Source: Gp6-AA40 sp035647075 (GTDB lineage: Bacteria > Acidobacteriota > Vicinamibacteria > Vicinamibacterales > UBA2999). From it: a stretch of 64,000 nucleotides of DNA. The stretch lies in contig DASROF010000035.1 of the NCBI GenBank assembly GCA_035647075.1, positions 1 through 64,000 on the forward strand, written 5' to 3'. The translations under genes and the position numbers were made by a program. The notes under the pieces are model-generated. The model did no database searches and was not told the DNA's origin. It saw only the letters and a list, made by a program, of their open reading frames with translations. Of the stretch, positions 24,006-31,175 are shown piece after piece (the stretch's first letter is position 1; each line of letters begins with the position of its first letter).

Positions 24006-24758
24006 TCACTGGCCCAGCGGAATGAATCCCGCGCCTTTGAAAATTCCGGCTGCCTCCGTCCCGCGCAGCCATGCCAGCAGGCGCGTCGCGCCTTCGCGAT
24101 TGCGGCCGCTGCGGATGACGGCGGCCGGATAGATGATGCGCGGGCCCTCGGCCAGCGGAATGGCAAGTGCCAAAGACGCCCGATGTGCCGCGTTGAGGTC
24201 GGTGCGGTAGACGATCGCCGCGTCCGCTGCGCCGTTTTCCACCGCGGCGAGCGCGAGCCGCACGCTGGCTGTGGGAACGATCTTTCCGGACACGGCGGGC
24301 CAGATACCGAGTTGTTGTAGATGCGCCTTCGCGTACACGCCAGCGGGAACCGCTGCCGGATCACCGATCGCAATGCGCCGGAAGGCGGCATCCGTCAGCT
24401 CGCGGGCAGATCGGAGGGTGCGTGGCCGATCGGCTGGAACGACAACTGCCAGTTGATTCGACAGCAGGTCCACCGTCGTGTTGGCGACGACCTCCTCACG
24501 GATGGTGCCCATCTGCGCTTCGTCGGCGCTGATGAACAGGTCCACCGCTGCACCGGCGGCGATCTGCCGTGCCAGCGTGTTCGACGCGCCGGTGTTGACG
24601 ACGACGCGAGTGCCCGTGCGCATCTCGTAGATGCGCGCGATGGTGCCCATGACGTCCGCAAGGCTGGCCGCGGCCGAGACCAGCACCTCGGGACGCTGCG
24701 CCGGAAGCGGTACGACGGTCGCTATGACCAGAGCGAAGGTGGCCCACCACCTGAGCAT
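24006..24758 (-). CDS. modA: Molybdate-binding periplasmic protein
   Basis: A 250-residue exported solute-binding protein. The signal peptide (MLRWWATFALVIATVVPLPA) precedes VLVSAAASLADVM, the family's oxyanion-binding start. 'TGASNTLARQIAAGAAVDLFISADEAQM' and 'IGDPAAVPAGVYAKAHLQQLG' are ModA signatures, and 'AADAAIVYRTDL' follows near 195. It captures molybdate (or tungstate) and delivers it to ModB/ModC. A TAAATT hexamer lies six bases before the ATG with no Shine-Dalgarno, indicating a leaderless message. The divergent HTH-TOBE gene shares this small control region, consistent with feedback regulation of uptake. Confidence 0.92.
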   Translation of the reverse strand: MLRWWATFALVIATVVPLPAQRPEVLVSAAASLADVMGTIARIYEMRTGTRVVVNTGASNTLARQIAAGAAVDLFISADEAQMGTIREEVVANTTVDLLSNQLAVVVPADRPRTLRSARELTDAAFRRIAIGDPAAVPAGVYAKAHLQQLGIWPAVSGKIVPTASVRLALAAVENGAADAAIVYRTDLNAAHRASLALAIPLAEGPRIIYPAAVIRSGRNREGATRLLAWLRGTEAAGIFKGAGFIPLGQ

Positions 24759-24764
24759 CAGACT

Positions 24765-24777
24765 AATTTAGTATGAT
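24765..24777. promoter_or_regulatory. Back-to-back -10 elements of modA and the HTH-TOBE gene
   Basis: On the minus strand TAAATT (24770-24765) lies six bases before modA. On the plus strand TATGAT (24772-24777) lies ten bases before the ATG at 24788. Only 29 bases separate the two start codons, so one bound repressor here would block both. Confidence 0.45.
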
Positions 24778-24787
24778 TCAAGCTGAA

Positions 24788-25222
24788 ATGGCTAACGATT
24801 CAAGGCGCTTAATGACGCCGAGGGCCGCCGCTGACCGGCTGGGCGTGAGTTACTCCACTTTCAAGCAGTGGATCTACAAGGGATCGGTCCGCACGGTGCG
24901 AACGAGCGGGGGCCACCACCGCATTGCCGAAACCGAGGTCGAGCGGCTGCTGTCGGCAACGGGCCGCGTGCCGAAGGGACGCGTGTCGACCCGCCCGGCG
25001 TCCGGAGTGCTGGTGTCGTTGAGCGGCCGCAACCAACTGCGGGGGATCGTCGACGAAGTCCGCGTCGAGGGACTGCTGGCGCAGGTCCGGCTGCGGATCG
25101 GCGACCAGCGGCTGACGGCCGTGATCACGCGCGATGCCATTGAGGCGCTGAAGCTGAAACGCGGACAGCCGGCGCTGGCCGTGATCAAGTCCACCGAGGT
25201 CATGATCGGCCTGGAATCGTAG
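24788..25222 (+). CDS. HTH-TOBE (molbindin-type) putative molybdate regulator
   Basis: A 144-residue two-domain protein. Residues 5-55 form an excisionase/MerR-like HTH (TPRAAADRLGVSYSTFKQWIYKG, then GGHHRIAETEVERLL). Residues 75-142 form a single TOBE/Mop domain (SGRNQLRGIVDEVRVEGLLAQVRL ... ITRDAIEALKLKRGQPALAVIKSTEVMIGLES), which binds molybdate in ModE and molbindin. The divergent position to modABC and the TOBE-less ModC make a molybdate-responsive repressor the obvious reading, though it is not a classical ModE. I prefer the ATG at 24788 (TATGAT ten bases ahead) over the ATG at 24773, which adds five residues. Confidence 0.8.
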   Translation: MANDSRRLMTPRAAADRLGVSYSTFKQWIYKGSVRTVRTSGGHHRIAETEVERLLSATGRVPKGRVSTRPASGVLVSLSGRNQLRGIVDEVRVEGLLAQVRLRIGDQRLTAVITRDAIEALKLKRGQPALAVIKSTEVMIGLES

Positions 25223-25239
25223 CCAGCCGGATCCGCCCT

Positions 25240-25269
25240 TTGACGAGATCGCCTCGAATCAGCTACCCT
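25240..25269 (+). promoter_or_regulatory. Promoter of the his operon
   Basis: A -35 TTGACG (25240-25245) and -10 TACCCT (25264-25269) are 18 bases apart. The predicted start is near 25276, two or three bases before the GTG of the leader peptide. Confidence 0.6.
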
Positions 25270-25278
25270 GATCGTCTC

Positions 25279-25353
25279 GTGAGCTCAGGTCTCCACCGCG
25301 CGCATCATCATCACCACGGCCATCACGGCTGCCCGGCCGGACTGCGCGCGTAG
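25279..25353 (+). CDS. hisL: Histidine-rich leader peptide of the his operon
   Basis: A 24-codon ORF (GTG start, TAG stop) with eight histidines, at codons 6, 9-13 and 15-16. Seven fall within eight codons (25303-25326). It lies between a promoter and an intrinsic terminator directly upstream of hisI, exactly the arrangement of enteric his attenuators. Ribosome stalling at the His codons when charged tRNA-His is scarce would free downstream RNA to form an antiterminator. GGCTGC at 25327-25332, just past the His run, can pair with GCAGCC at 25395-25400, which includes the first two bases of the terminator stem. No Shine-Dalgarno is visible; the 5' leader would be only a few bases. Confidence 0.8.
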   Translation: MSSGLHRAHHHHHGHHGCPAGLRA

Positions 25354-25398
25354 AGGACACTCGGCTCACACGACCCCGAATCCCTGAACGACCTGCAG

Positions 25399-25431
25399 CC
25401 CCGCCGGAAAGATGTGGCGGGGTTTTGTTTT
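25399..25431 (+). terminator. his attenuator terminator
   Basis: CCCCGCC (25399-25405) pairs with GGCGGGG (25416-25422), followed by TTTTGTTTT (25423-25431). The competing pairing 25327-25332/25395-25400 takes away bases of its 5' strand, as expected for an attenuator. Confidence 0.85.
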
Positions 25432-25456
25432 GTACGGCGGACAAACTTACAAGTGG

Positions 25457-25513
25457 CGAGTGACAAGTCGCAAGTAAGTTTCAACTTGGCACTTACTTGT
25501 CACTTGTGACTCG
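25457..25513. repeat. 'gtgacaagt' inverted word repeat directly before hisI
   Basis: Arms 25457-25479 and 25491-25513 match at 20 of 23 positions (left CGAGTGACAAGTCGCAAGTA, right TACTTGTCACTTGTGACTCG, shown from the inner side). The hairpin ends six bases before the hisI ATG, and no Shine-Dalgarno fits between, so it may lower or gate hisI translation. It follows the attenuator and completes the 297-base gap before hisI. Confidence 0.65.
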
Positions 25514-25519
25514 TTACTT

Positions 25520-25846
25520 ATGGACTTTTCAAAGTTTGGCGGATTGATTCCAGCGGTGGTGCAGGACGATGCGACCGGTGACGTGTTGATGGTGGGCTTC
25601 ATGAACCAGGAGGCCTGGGACATCACGCGGCAGACCGGCTACGTGACGTTTTACAGCCGCACACGCAACAAGCTGTGGACCAAGGGCGAGACGTCGGGCA
25701 ACCGGCTCGCGGTGCGCGACATCCTCATCGACTGTGACGAGGACACCGTGCTGGTGAAAGCCGAGTGCCTCGGCGACGCCAGGGTCTGCCACACAGGCGA
25801 GCGCACCTGCTTTTTCCAGCGCGCGGAAGGCGTGACGATTCCATGA
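25520..25846 (+). CDS. hisI: Phosphoribosyl-AMP cyclohydrolase
   Basis: A 108-residue monofunctional HisI that opens the adenine ring of phosphoribosyl-AMP (third step of histidine synthesis). Metal- and substrate-binding motifs are FYSRTRNKLWTKGETSGN near 44-61, the aspartates in DILIDCDEDTVLV and the zinc cysteines in CLGDARVCHTGERTCFF. There is no fused HisE domain, and hisE is not in the window. It is the first structural gene of the operon and overlaps hisG by four bases (ATGA). Confidence 0.95.
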   Translation: MDFSKFGGLIPAVVQDDATGDVLMVGFMNQEAWDITRQTGYVTFYSRTRNKLWTKGETSGNRLAVRDILIDCDEDTVLVKAECLGDARVCHTGERTCFFQRAEGVTIP

Positions 25847-26730
25847 AGCTCAAACTCGGAATCCCCAAGGGCTCGCTGCAGGACTCGACGATCCAGTTGT
25901 TCCAGCGCGCCGGCTTCACGATTTACGTGAGCACTCGCTCCTACTTTCCATCGGTCGACGATCCCGAGATCGAATGCATGCTGATTCGCGCGCAGGAGAT
26001 GGCGCGCTACGTGTGCGACGGCGTGCTCGACGCCGGGCTGACCGGCCAGGACTGGATTCGAGAACACAGTCTGGGTGGCTCGTCGAAGCACTCGCTGACC
26101 AGCATCGCCGATCTGATTTACGCCAAGCAGAGCTTCGGCAAGGTGCGCTGGGTGCTGGCGGCGCCAGAGGACTCCCGCTTCAAGCAACCGAAGGATTTCG
26201 AAGGCGCGACGATCGCGACGGAACTGGTGCGCGTCACGAAGGCGTACTTCGACGCGCTGAACGTGAACGTGAACGTCGAGTTCTCGTGGGGCGCCACTGA
26301 GGTCAAGCCGCCGGTGCTCGCGGATGCGATCGTCGAGGCCACCGAGACGGGCTCGACGCTCCGCGCCAACCGGCTGCGGATCATCGACACCGTGATGGAG
26401 TCGAACACGCAGCTGATCGCGAACGATGCCGCGCTTGCGGACCCCTGGAAGCGGACCAAGATCGAGAACATCGCCCTGTTATTGCGCGCGGCGATCGAAG
26501 CGCAGGGCCGCGTCGGCCTGATGCTCAACGTCAGGCGGGCCGACCTTCCCAAGATCCTGGCGCTGCTGCCGGCGCTGCAGCGTCCGACGATCTCATCGCT
26601 GAGCGATGAGGACTGGGTTGCCGTCAACACCATCATCGAGGAGAAGACGGTCCGCGACCTGATCCCGAAGGTCAAGGCAGCCGGGGGCCAGGGGATTGTC
26701 GAATATCCGCTCAACAAGATCGTTGTCTAG
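25843..26730 (+). CDS. hisG: ATP phosphoribosyltransferase, long form
   Basis: A 295-residue HisG that condenses ATP with PRPP, the committed step of histidine synthesis. It begins KLKLGIPKGSLQDSTIQLFQ. The PRPP-binding loop 'EATETGSTLRANRLRIIDTVMES' is near residue 165-187. The C-terminal ACT-like regulatory domain (about 218-295, 'GRVGLMLNVRRADLPKILALLPALQRPTIS ... LIPKVKAAGGQGIVEYPLNKIV') makes it the long form that needs no HisZ and is feedback-inhibited by histidine. The ATG at 25843 overlaps the hisI stop. It is followed by a 70-base gap containing a UUCG hairpin. Confidence 0.95.
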   Translation: MKLKLGIPKGSLQDSTIQLFQRAGFTIYVSTRSYFPSVDDPEIECMLIRAQEMARYVCDGVLDAGLTGQDWIREHSLGGSSKHSLTSIADLIYAKQSFGKVRWVLAAPEDSRFKQPKDFEGATIATELVRVTKAYFDALNVNVNVEFSWGATEVKPPVLADAIVEATETGSTLRANRLRIIDTVMESNTQLIANDAALADPWKRTKIENIALLLRAAIEAQGRVGLMLNVRRADLPKILALLPALQRPTISSLSDEDWVAVNTIIEEKTVRDLIPKVKAAGGQGIVEYPLNKIVV

Positions 26731-26789
26731 TTGGCTAGTTGGCTAGTTCGTAGCTGGTCGTAGTTGTGGCTTCCGCCTTCGGGCGGAAG
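26728..26789 (+). repeat. 'ttggctagttggctag' tract and UUCG hairpin between hisG and hisD
   Basis: From the hisG stop, four degenerate copies of CTAGTTGG run to about 26766. They are followed by a perfect 8-bp hairpin CTTCCGCC (26770-26777) and GGCGGAAG (26782-26789) closed by a TTCG loop. No T tract follows, so read-through into hisD is expected; the hairpin may mark an mRNA processing or stability boundary. It ends eleven bases before the hisD ATG. Confidence 0.65.
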
Positions 26790-26800
26790 AAGAACGCGGA

Positions 26801-28051
26801 ATGATCAGAATCGTTGAATCGTCGAATCGTCGTGCGGTGAGAGCTCTGCTCTCCCCGGCACGGACACGGGACGCGGCCACCGAGCGTCGCGTCGCAGAGA
26901 TCGTGTCTGCCGTTCGGCGCGACGGCGATCGAGCGCTGACCCGGTATGCCCGTGAACTCGATGGCCTCTCCGGCGCGATCGAAGTCTCCCGTGACGAAAT
27001 GCGCCGGGCGGCGCGAGAGGTGCCGGCGTCGGTGCGGGCCGCGATTCGCACCGCGGCGCGACACATCCGGACAGTCGCCAGGCGTCAGGTACCACGCGGA
27101 TGGCGCGCTCGCGTGACGGCGGGTGTCACGGTCGAACAGCGCGTCGTGCCGCTCGATCGCGTCGGCTGCTACGTGCCGGCCGGCCGCTATCCCCTTCCCT
27201 CGTCCTTGCTGATGACGGCGATACCGGCGGCTGCCGCCGGGGTCGAAGAGGTCGTCGCCGTCTGTCCACGACCTGCGCCGGTCGTCATGGCAGCCGCACT
27301 GGAAGCTGGCGTCTCGCGTCTGTTCCGCGTTGGCGGCGCACACGCCGTTGCCGCGCTCGCCTACGGAACCGACACCATCCCTCGCGTGGACAAGATCGTC
27401 GGGCCGGGTAATCGCTATGTCGCAGCTGCAAAGGCGCTCGTGGCCGCGGACTGCGGCATCGACTTCTATGCCGGCCCTACGGAAATTGTGATTGTCGCTG
27501 CGCGCGGGCCGGCCAGCTGGATCGCCGCTGATTTGATTGCGCAGGCCGAGCACGACCCTGACGCCCGGGCCGTGTTCATCACGCCGAGCCGCAAGCTCGC
27601 CGAACAGGTCGTAGCTGAGGTTGCCGCCCAACTGCCTGAGACCGGCCCGGCACGCGCCGCCCTCAAGTCGCACGGCGGCGTCATCGTCACGAAGACCGCC
27701 GCGGAGGCCGTCGCGCTCGCGAACACGGCGGCACCCGAGCACCTCGTCGTGGACGATGAGCGAATGGCAAAGCAGGTGCGTTGCACCGGATCGTTGTTCG
27801 TGGGCGCGTGGACCGCGCAAGTCGCGGGCGATTACGCAATCGGCTCGAACCACGTGCTGCCGACGGCCGGTGCCGCCCGCGTTCGCGGGGGACTGTCGGC
27901 CGCGGACTTCGTCCGCCAGATCACAGTCCAGCGTCTGACAGCCGCAGGTCTGCGCCGCATCGGCCCGACGGTGATCGACCTTGCGACAGCTGAAGGGCTG
28001 TCCGCCCATGCGGCCTCCGTCGCCATTCGGATGAAAGGAACGCGATCGTGA
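26801..28051 (+). CDS. hisD: Histidinol dehydrogenase
   Basis: A 416-residue zinc enzyme that makes the last two oxidations, histidinol to histidine with NAD. Motifs are VGCYVPAGRYPLPSSLLMTAIPA near 127, GPGNRYVAAAK near 202, the zinc-ligand segment DLIAQAEHDPDA (Gln and His) near 245, GSNHVLPTAGAAR near 348 and the final catalytic His in AEGLSAHAASVAIR near 400. Residues 1-95 carry the usual N-terminal arm. The stop overlaps the hisC start (GTGA). Length is slightly below the 430 typical of enteric HisD. Confidence 0.96.
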   Translation: MIRIVESSNRRAVRALLSPARTRDAATERRVAEIVSAVRRDGDRALTRYARELDGLSGAIEVSRDEMRRAAREVPASVRAAIRTAARHIRTVARRQVPRGWRARVTAGVTVEQRVVPLDRVGCYVPAGRYPLPSSLLMTAIPAAAAGVEEVVAVCPRPAPVVMAAALEAGVSRLFRVGGAHAVAALAYGTDTIPRVDKIVGPGNRYVAAAKALVAADCGIDFYAGPTEIVIVAARGPASWIAADLIAQAEHDPDARAVFITPSRKLAEQVVAEVAAQLPETGPARAALKSHGGVIVTKTAAEAVALANTAAPEHLVVDDERMAKQVRCTGSLFVGAWTAQVAGDYAIGSNHVLPTAGAARVRGGLSAADFVRQITVQRLTAAGLRRIGPTVIDLATAEGLSAHAASVAIRMKGTRS

Positions 28052-29094
28052 CGTCGTCCTCACGCCTGCAGGGCTATCCCGATCCAGGTCCGGGCTTGCG
28101 ATTGCACCTCAACGAGAACACCGGCGGCTGCTCGGCCAAGGTGCTGGACGCGATCCGCCGTGTCGATCCGCGTGACGTGTCGACGTACCCGTCCTATCCG
28201 GAACTGGTTGGCGCATGTGCGCAGCACTTCGGCGTCGACCCGGACTGGATGCTGCTGACCAACGGCCTCGACGAAGGCATCCTGATGGCCGCTGTCGGCC
28301 ACATCGCGCGCGCCCGCCTGCATGACGCGGAGACCATCGTGCCGCTGCCCGCTTTCGATCCGTACCCGAACGCGACGGCGGCGGTCGGCGCAACCGCGAT
28401 CCGGATCCCGCCGGAACCGGGGTACGTGTTTCAGACTGAGGCCGTGCTGCGCGCGATCACGCCGCGCACGCGGATGATCTTTCTGAACACGCCCAACAAC
28501 CCGACGGGCCAGTTGATTCCGCACGCCGACCTGCGGCGTATTGCCGCTGCGGCGCCGGGCGCAGTCGTGCTGATCGACGAGGCGTACATCGAGTTCGGCG
28601 GCGAGAGTTTTCTGCCGGAACTCGCTGCTCATCCGAACGTGCTCATCGGCAGGACTTTCTCGAAGGCGTACGGGCTCGCGGGGATGCGCGTCGGCATTGT
28701 CATCGGCCAGCCGGCGGCGCTCGATCCAGTCAGGATCGTCACACTGCCGTTCAACATCAACGGTGTGGCAATTGCCGCCACCCGTGCTGCGCTTGACGAC
28801 CCGGAGTTTCTGCCGGCCTATGCCCGTCAGGTCGACGAATCACGGAAGCGGATCTATGCGGCGTGTGATCGGCTCGGGCTCACCTACTGGCGCAGCGCGG
28901 CGAATTTCGTCCTGGTCCGCGTCGGCGACACCGTCGCCCCGTTCGTTCAGGCGATGGCCGCACGCAATGTCCACGTCCGCGATCGATCGAAGGATCCCGC
29001 GACAGCGGGGTGTATCAGGATCACGGCCGGCATCCTTGAACACACCGACAGAGCGATTGACGCGCTGGAGTCAGTGGTAGGGAGCGTGCGATGA
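28048..29094 (+). CDS. hisC: Histidinol-phosphate aminotransferase
   Basis: A 348-residue class I/II PLP aminotransferase that converts imidazole acetol phosphate to histidinol phosphate. The PLP lysine is in IGRTFSKAYGLAGMRVG near residue 210-220, with FLNTPNNPTGQ near 148 and the Asp/Tyr of VVLIDEAYIEF near 175. The N-terminal LRLHLNENTGGCSAKVLDAI is the HisC substrate-binding start. The GTG start overlaps hisD (GTGA) and the stop overlaps hisB (ATGA), showing tight coupling. Confidence 0.95.
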   Translation: MTSSSRLQGYPDPGPGLRLHLNENTGGCSAKVLDAIRRVDPRDVSTYPSYPELVGACAQHFGVDPDWMLLTNGLDEGILMAAVGHIARARLHDAETIVPLPAFDPYPNATAAVGATAIRIPPEPGYVFQTEAVLRAITPRTRMIFLNTPNNPTGQLIPHADLRRIAAAAPGAVVLIDEAYIEFGGESFLPELAAHPNVLIGRTFSKAYGLAGMRVGIVIGQPAALDPVRIVTLPFNINGVAIAATRAALDDPEFLPAYARQVDESRKRIYAACDRLGLTYWRSAANFVLVRVGDTVAPFVQAMAARNVHVRDRSKDPATAGCIRITAGILEHTDRAIDALESVVGSVR

Positions 29095-29783
29095 AGGCAA
29101 CCGCGAAGGCCGGGAACAGGACGGCCACAAAGCGATCGAAGAGCACGAAGCAGGGCGGTCAGGGAGCACGCAACGTGGTGTCCGGCTTCAGCCGGACCCG
29201 CAAAGCGGCATTCGACCGGCAGACGACCGAGACCCAGATTCGCGGCGAACTGACCGTCGATGGCGGCGGGCGATACGACGTCAGCACCGGCATCCGCTTC
29301 TTCGATCACATGCTGGAGCTGTTCACGCGCCACGGCGGCTTCGATCTGACGCTCAAGGCGACCGGCGATCTCGACGTCGATCAGCACCACACGGTCGAGG
29401 ACGTCGGCATCGTGCTCGGCGAGACGGTGCTGAAGGCGCTCGGAGACCGCAAAGGTATCAATCGCGCCGGGTATTTCGTGATGCCGATGGATGAAACGCT
29501 GGCGGTGGTGGCGATCGATCTCAGCGGCCGGCCGCACGCAGTCGTCGATCTCAAAGTGCGGGTCAGGCACGTGGGAGACCTGCAGACCGAGCTCGTGCAC
29601 GACTTTTTCGACGGCTTTGCTGCTGGCGCGCGCGCGAACGTGCACGCCAAGGTGCTCTACGGACGGTCGAGCCACCACCACATCGAAGCCGTGTTCAAGG
29701 CATTCGCACGCGCACTGCGGGTGGCGTGCGCCCGCGATGAACGGCTCGCGGCCATGCTGCCGAGTACGAAGGGTCTTCTATGA
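29091..29783 (+). CDS. hisB: Imidazoleglycerol-phosphate dehydratase with basic N-terminal extension
   Basis: A 230-residue IGP dehydratase. The catalytic core starts at about residue 41 (AFDRQTTETQIRGELTVDG) and has the manganese-site motifs FFDHMLE, DQHHTVEDVGIVLGE and SSHHHIEAVFKAFARAL. Monofunctional HisB is about 195-200 residues, so this protein carries about 38 extra residues at the N-terminus, Lys/Arg-rich and then NVVSGFSRTRKA. The last part is the translation of a palindromic repeat (29180-29197). No phosphatase domain is present, so histidinol-phosphatase must be encoded elsewhere. It overlaps hisC by four bases. Translation could alternatively begin inside the extension, but no convincing site is visible. 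Confidence 0.95.
   Translation: MKATAKAGNRTATKRSKSTKQGGQGARNVVSGFSRTRKAAFDRQTTETQIRGELTVDGGGRYDVSTGIRFFDHMLELFTRHGGFDLTLKATGDLDVDQHHTVEDVGIVLGETVLKALGDRKGINRAGYFVMPMDETLAVVAIDLSGRPHAVVDLKVRVRHVGDLQTELVHDFFDGFAAGARANVHAKVLYGRSSHHHIEAVFKAFARALRVACARDERLAAMLPSTKGLL
29180..29197. repeat. REP-like palindrome inside hisB
   Basis: GTCCGGCTTCAGCCGGAC is a perfect 7-bp stem with a TTCA loop, preceded by GTG. In reverse complement it matches the pattern at 54826-54848, 55704-55727 and 55738-55761 (GGTCCGCCT-AAGGCGGACACTAC). It encodes SGFSR in the extension of HisB ahead of the catalytic core. Confidence 0.6.
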
Positions 29784-29793
29784 GAGTGTTGTC

Positions 29794-30426
29794 GTGATCG
29801 CGTTGATCGACTACGGCGCCGGCAACCTGACGTCGGTGCGGAAAGCGCTGACTGCTCTTGGCGCCGATTTTACGATTCCAACGTCCGCCGAGGTGTGCAG
29901 CCAGGCGGCCGGACTCATCGTCCCGGGAGTCGGCCATTTCGCTGCCACGGCCGCTCTCGAGGGCGAGTGGCTGCAGGCGATCAAGGCCGCCGTCGAGGAT
30001 GGCGTCCCTCTGCTCGGGATCTGCCTGGGCATGCAGTGGCTGTTCGAAGGCAGCGACGAGGCACCGGACGTCCAGGGGCTTGGCGTGATCCGCGGCCGGA
30101 TCACGAAGCTGCGCAACGATCCAGCGCGCCGGCTCAAAATTCCGCACGTCGGATGGAATGCGCTGCAATTCCGAACGAATCCGTCGACGGCGCTCGAGAC
30201 AGCGCCCCGCCTGCTCAGCGGTCTGCCTTCGGGCGCCCAGGTGTACTTCACGCACTCGTACGCAGCGCCCGTAACGGACGAATGCATCGCTGCAACCGAG
30301 CACGCGAACACGTTCTCGTCGGTCGTCGAGCGCGACAACATCTTCGGGGTGCAATTTCACCCTGAAAAATCCGGCGACGCTGGCTTGCAGATCCTTCGCA
30401 ACTTCCTGCAGGCCTGCGGATGCTGA
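29794..30426 (+). CDS. hisH: Imidazole glycerol phosphate synthase, glutaminase subunit
   Basis: A 210-residue class I glutamine amidotransferase that feeds ammonia to HisF. The nucleophile Cys is in LLGICLGMQWLFEGS near residue 78, and the His/Glu pair in GVQFHPEKSGDAGL near 188-190. The N-terminal IALIDYGAGNLTSVRKAL is typical. The open frame extends upstream inside hisB, but the GTG at 29794 gives the family start, ten bases after the hisB stop. It overlaps hisF by seven bases, in keeping with a 1:1 complex. Confidence 0.94.
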   Translation: MIALIDYGAGNLTSVRKALTALGADFTIPTSAEVCSQAAGLIVPGVGHFAATAALEGEWLQAIKAAVEDGVPLLGICLGMQWLFEGSDEAPDVQGLGVIRGRITKLRNDPARRLKIPHVGWNALQFRTNPSTALETAPRLLSGLPSGAQVYFTHSYAAPVTDECIAATEHANTFSSVVERDNIFGVQFHPEKSGDAGLQILRNFLQACGC

Positions 30427-31175
30427 CCAAGCGCATCATCGCGTGCCTCGATGTGCGCGACGGCCAGGTGGTCAAAGGGATCCAGTTTCAGCAGCTCCGG
30501 CACGCCGGCGACCCCGGCGAACTGGCGCGGCGGTACAACGTCGAGGGGATCGACGAAGTGGTGGTGCTCGATATCACCGCCACACTGGAAACCCGGCAGG
30601 CGCTCGCCCGGACGATCAACGCGGTCGCGCGCGAGATCTTCCTTCCGCTGACCGTCGGCGGCGGCATCCGATCGGAAGACGATGCGGCGGCCGCGATCGA
30701 AGCGGGCGCCGACAAAGTGAGTTTGAACACTGCAGCGCTTCGCAATCCCGATCTGATCACGACACTCGCGCGCCGCTACGGCAGCCAGGCCGTCATCGTC
30801 GCCATCGACGCCAAACGCCTGGGCGGCGGCTTCGGCGTGTTCGTTCGCAGCGGCACGGCAGACGCGGCGCGAGATGCCGTCGAGTGGGCGCGTCAGGCAG
30901 AGTCCCGCGGCGCCGGCGAGATCCTCCTGACGTCGATGGATCGGGACGGCACCAAGGCCGGCTTCGACTGCGACATGACCGCTGCCGTGTCGGATGCCGT
31001 CGAGATCCCCGTCATCGCCTCTGGCGGCGCCGGAACATTCGACCATTTCACCGATGTGTTCACGCGCGGACATGCCGACGCGGCACTCGCCGCATCGATC
31101 TTTCACTATGCAGAGTCCAGCGTGAGCGATCTGAAGCGCCATCTCCGCGACCGCGGGATTCCCGTTCGTCTGTAA
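30420..31175 (+). CDS. hisF: Imidazole glycerol phosphate synthase, cyclase subunit
   Basis: A 251-residue TIM-barrel cyclase that makes imidazole glycerol phosphate and AICAR using HisH-derived ammonia. Catalytic Asp11 is in KRIIACLDVRDGQVVKG and the second Asp in LLTSMDRDGTKAGFD. Phosphate-binding motifs are LTVGGGIRSEDDA near 80 and VIASGGAGTFDHF near 200. It starts inside the end of hisH. Its stop directly abuts the hisA ATG at 31176. Confidence 0.96.
   Translation: MLTKRIIACLDVRDGQVVKGIQFQQLRHAGDPGELARRYNVEGIDEVVVLDITATLETRQALARTINAVAREIFLPLTVGGGIRSEDDAAAAIEAGADKVSLNTAALRNPDLITTLARRYGSQAVIVAIDAKRLGGGFGVFVRSGTADAARDAVEWARQAESRGAGEILLTSMDRDGTKAGFDCDMTAAVSDAVEIPVIASGGAGTFDHFTDVFTRGHADAALAASIFHYAESSVSDLKRHLRDRGIPVRL

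Noticed and set aside
25279..25353. His-rich peptide as a metal-binding or nickel chaperone protein
   Set aside because: Its position between a promoter and an attenuator directly before hisI explains the His run better.
26735..28063. 442-codon antisense frame over hisD
   Set aside because: GC-rich third positions open the antisense frame; the translation is Arg/Gly/Asp-rich with no motif, while hisD is complete on the plus strand.
29091..29210. HisB extension as a remnant phosphatase (HisN) domain
   Set aside because: The extension is only about 38 residues, basic and partly encoded by a palindromic repeat, with no HAD motif.
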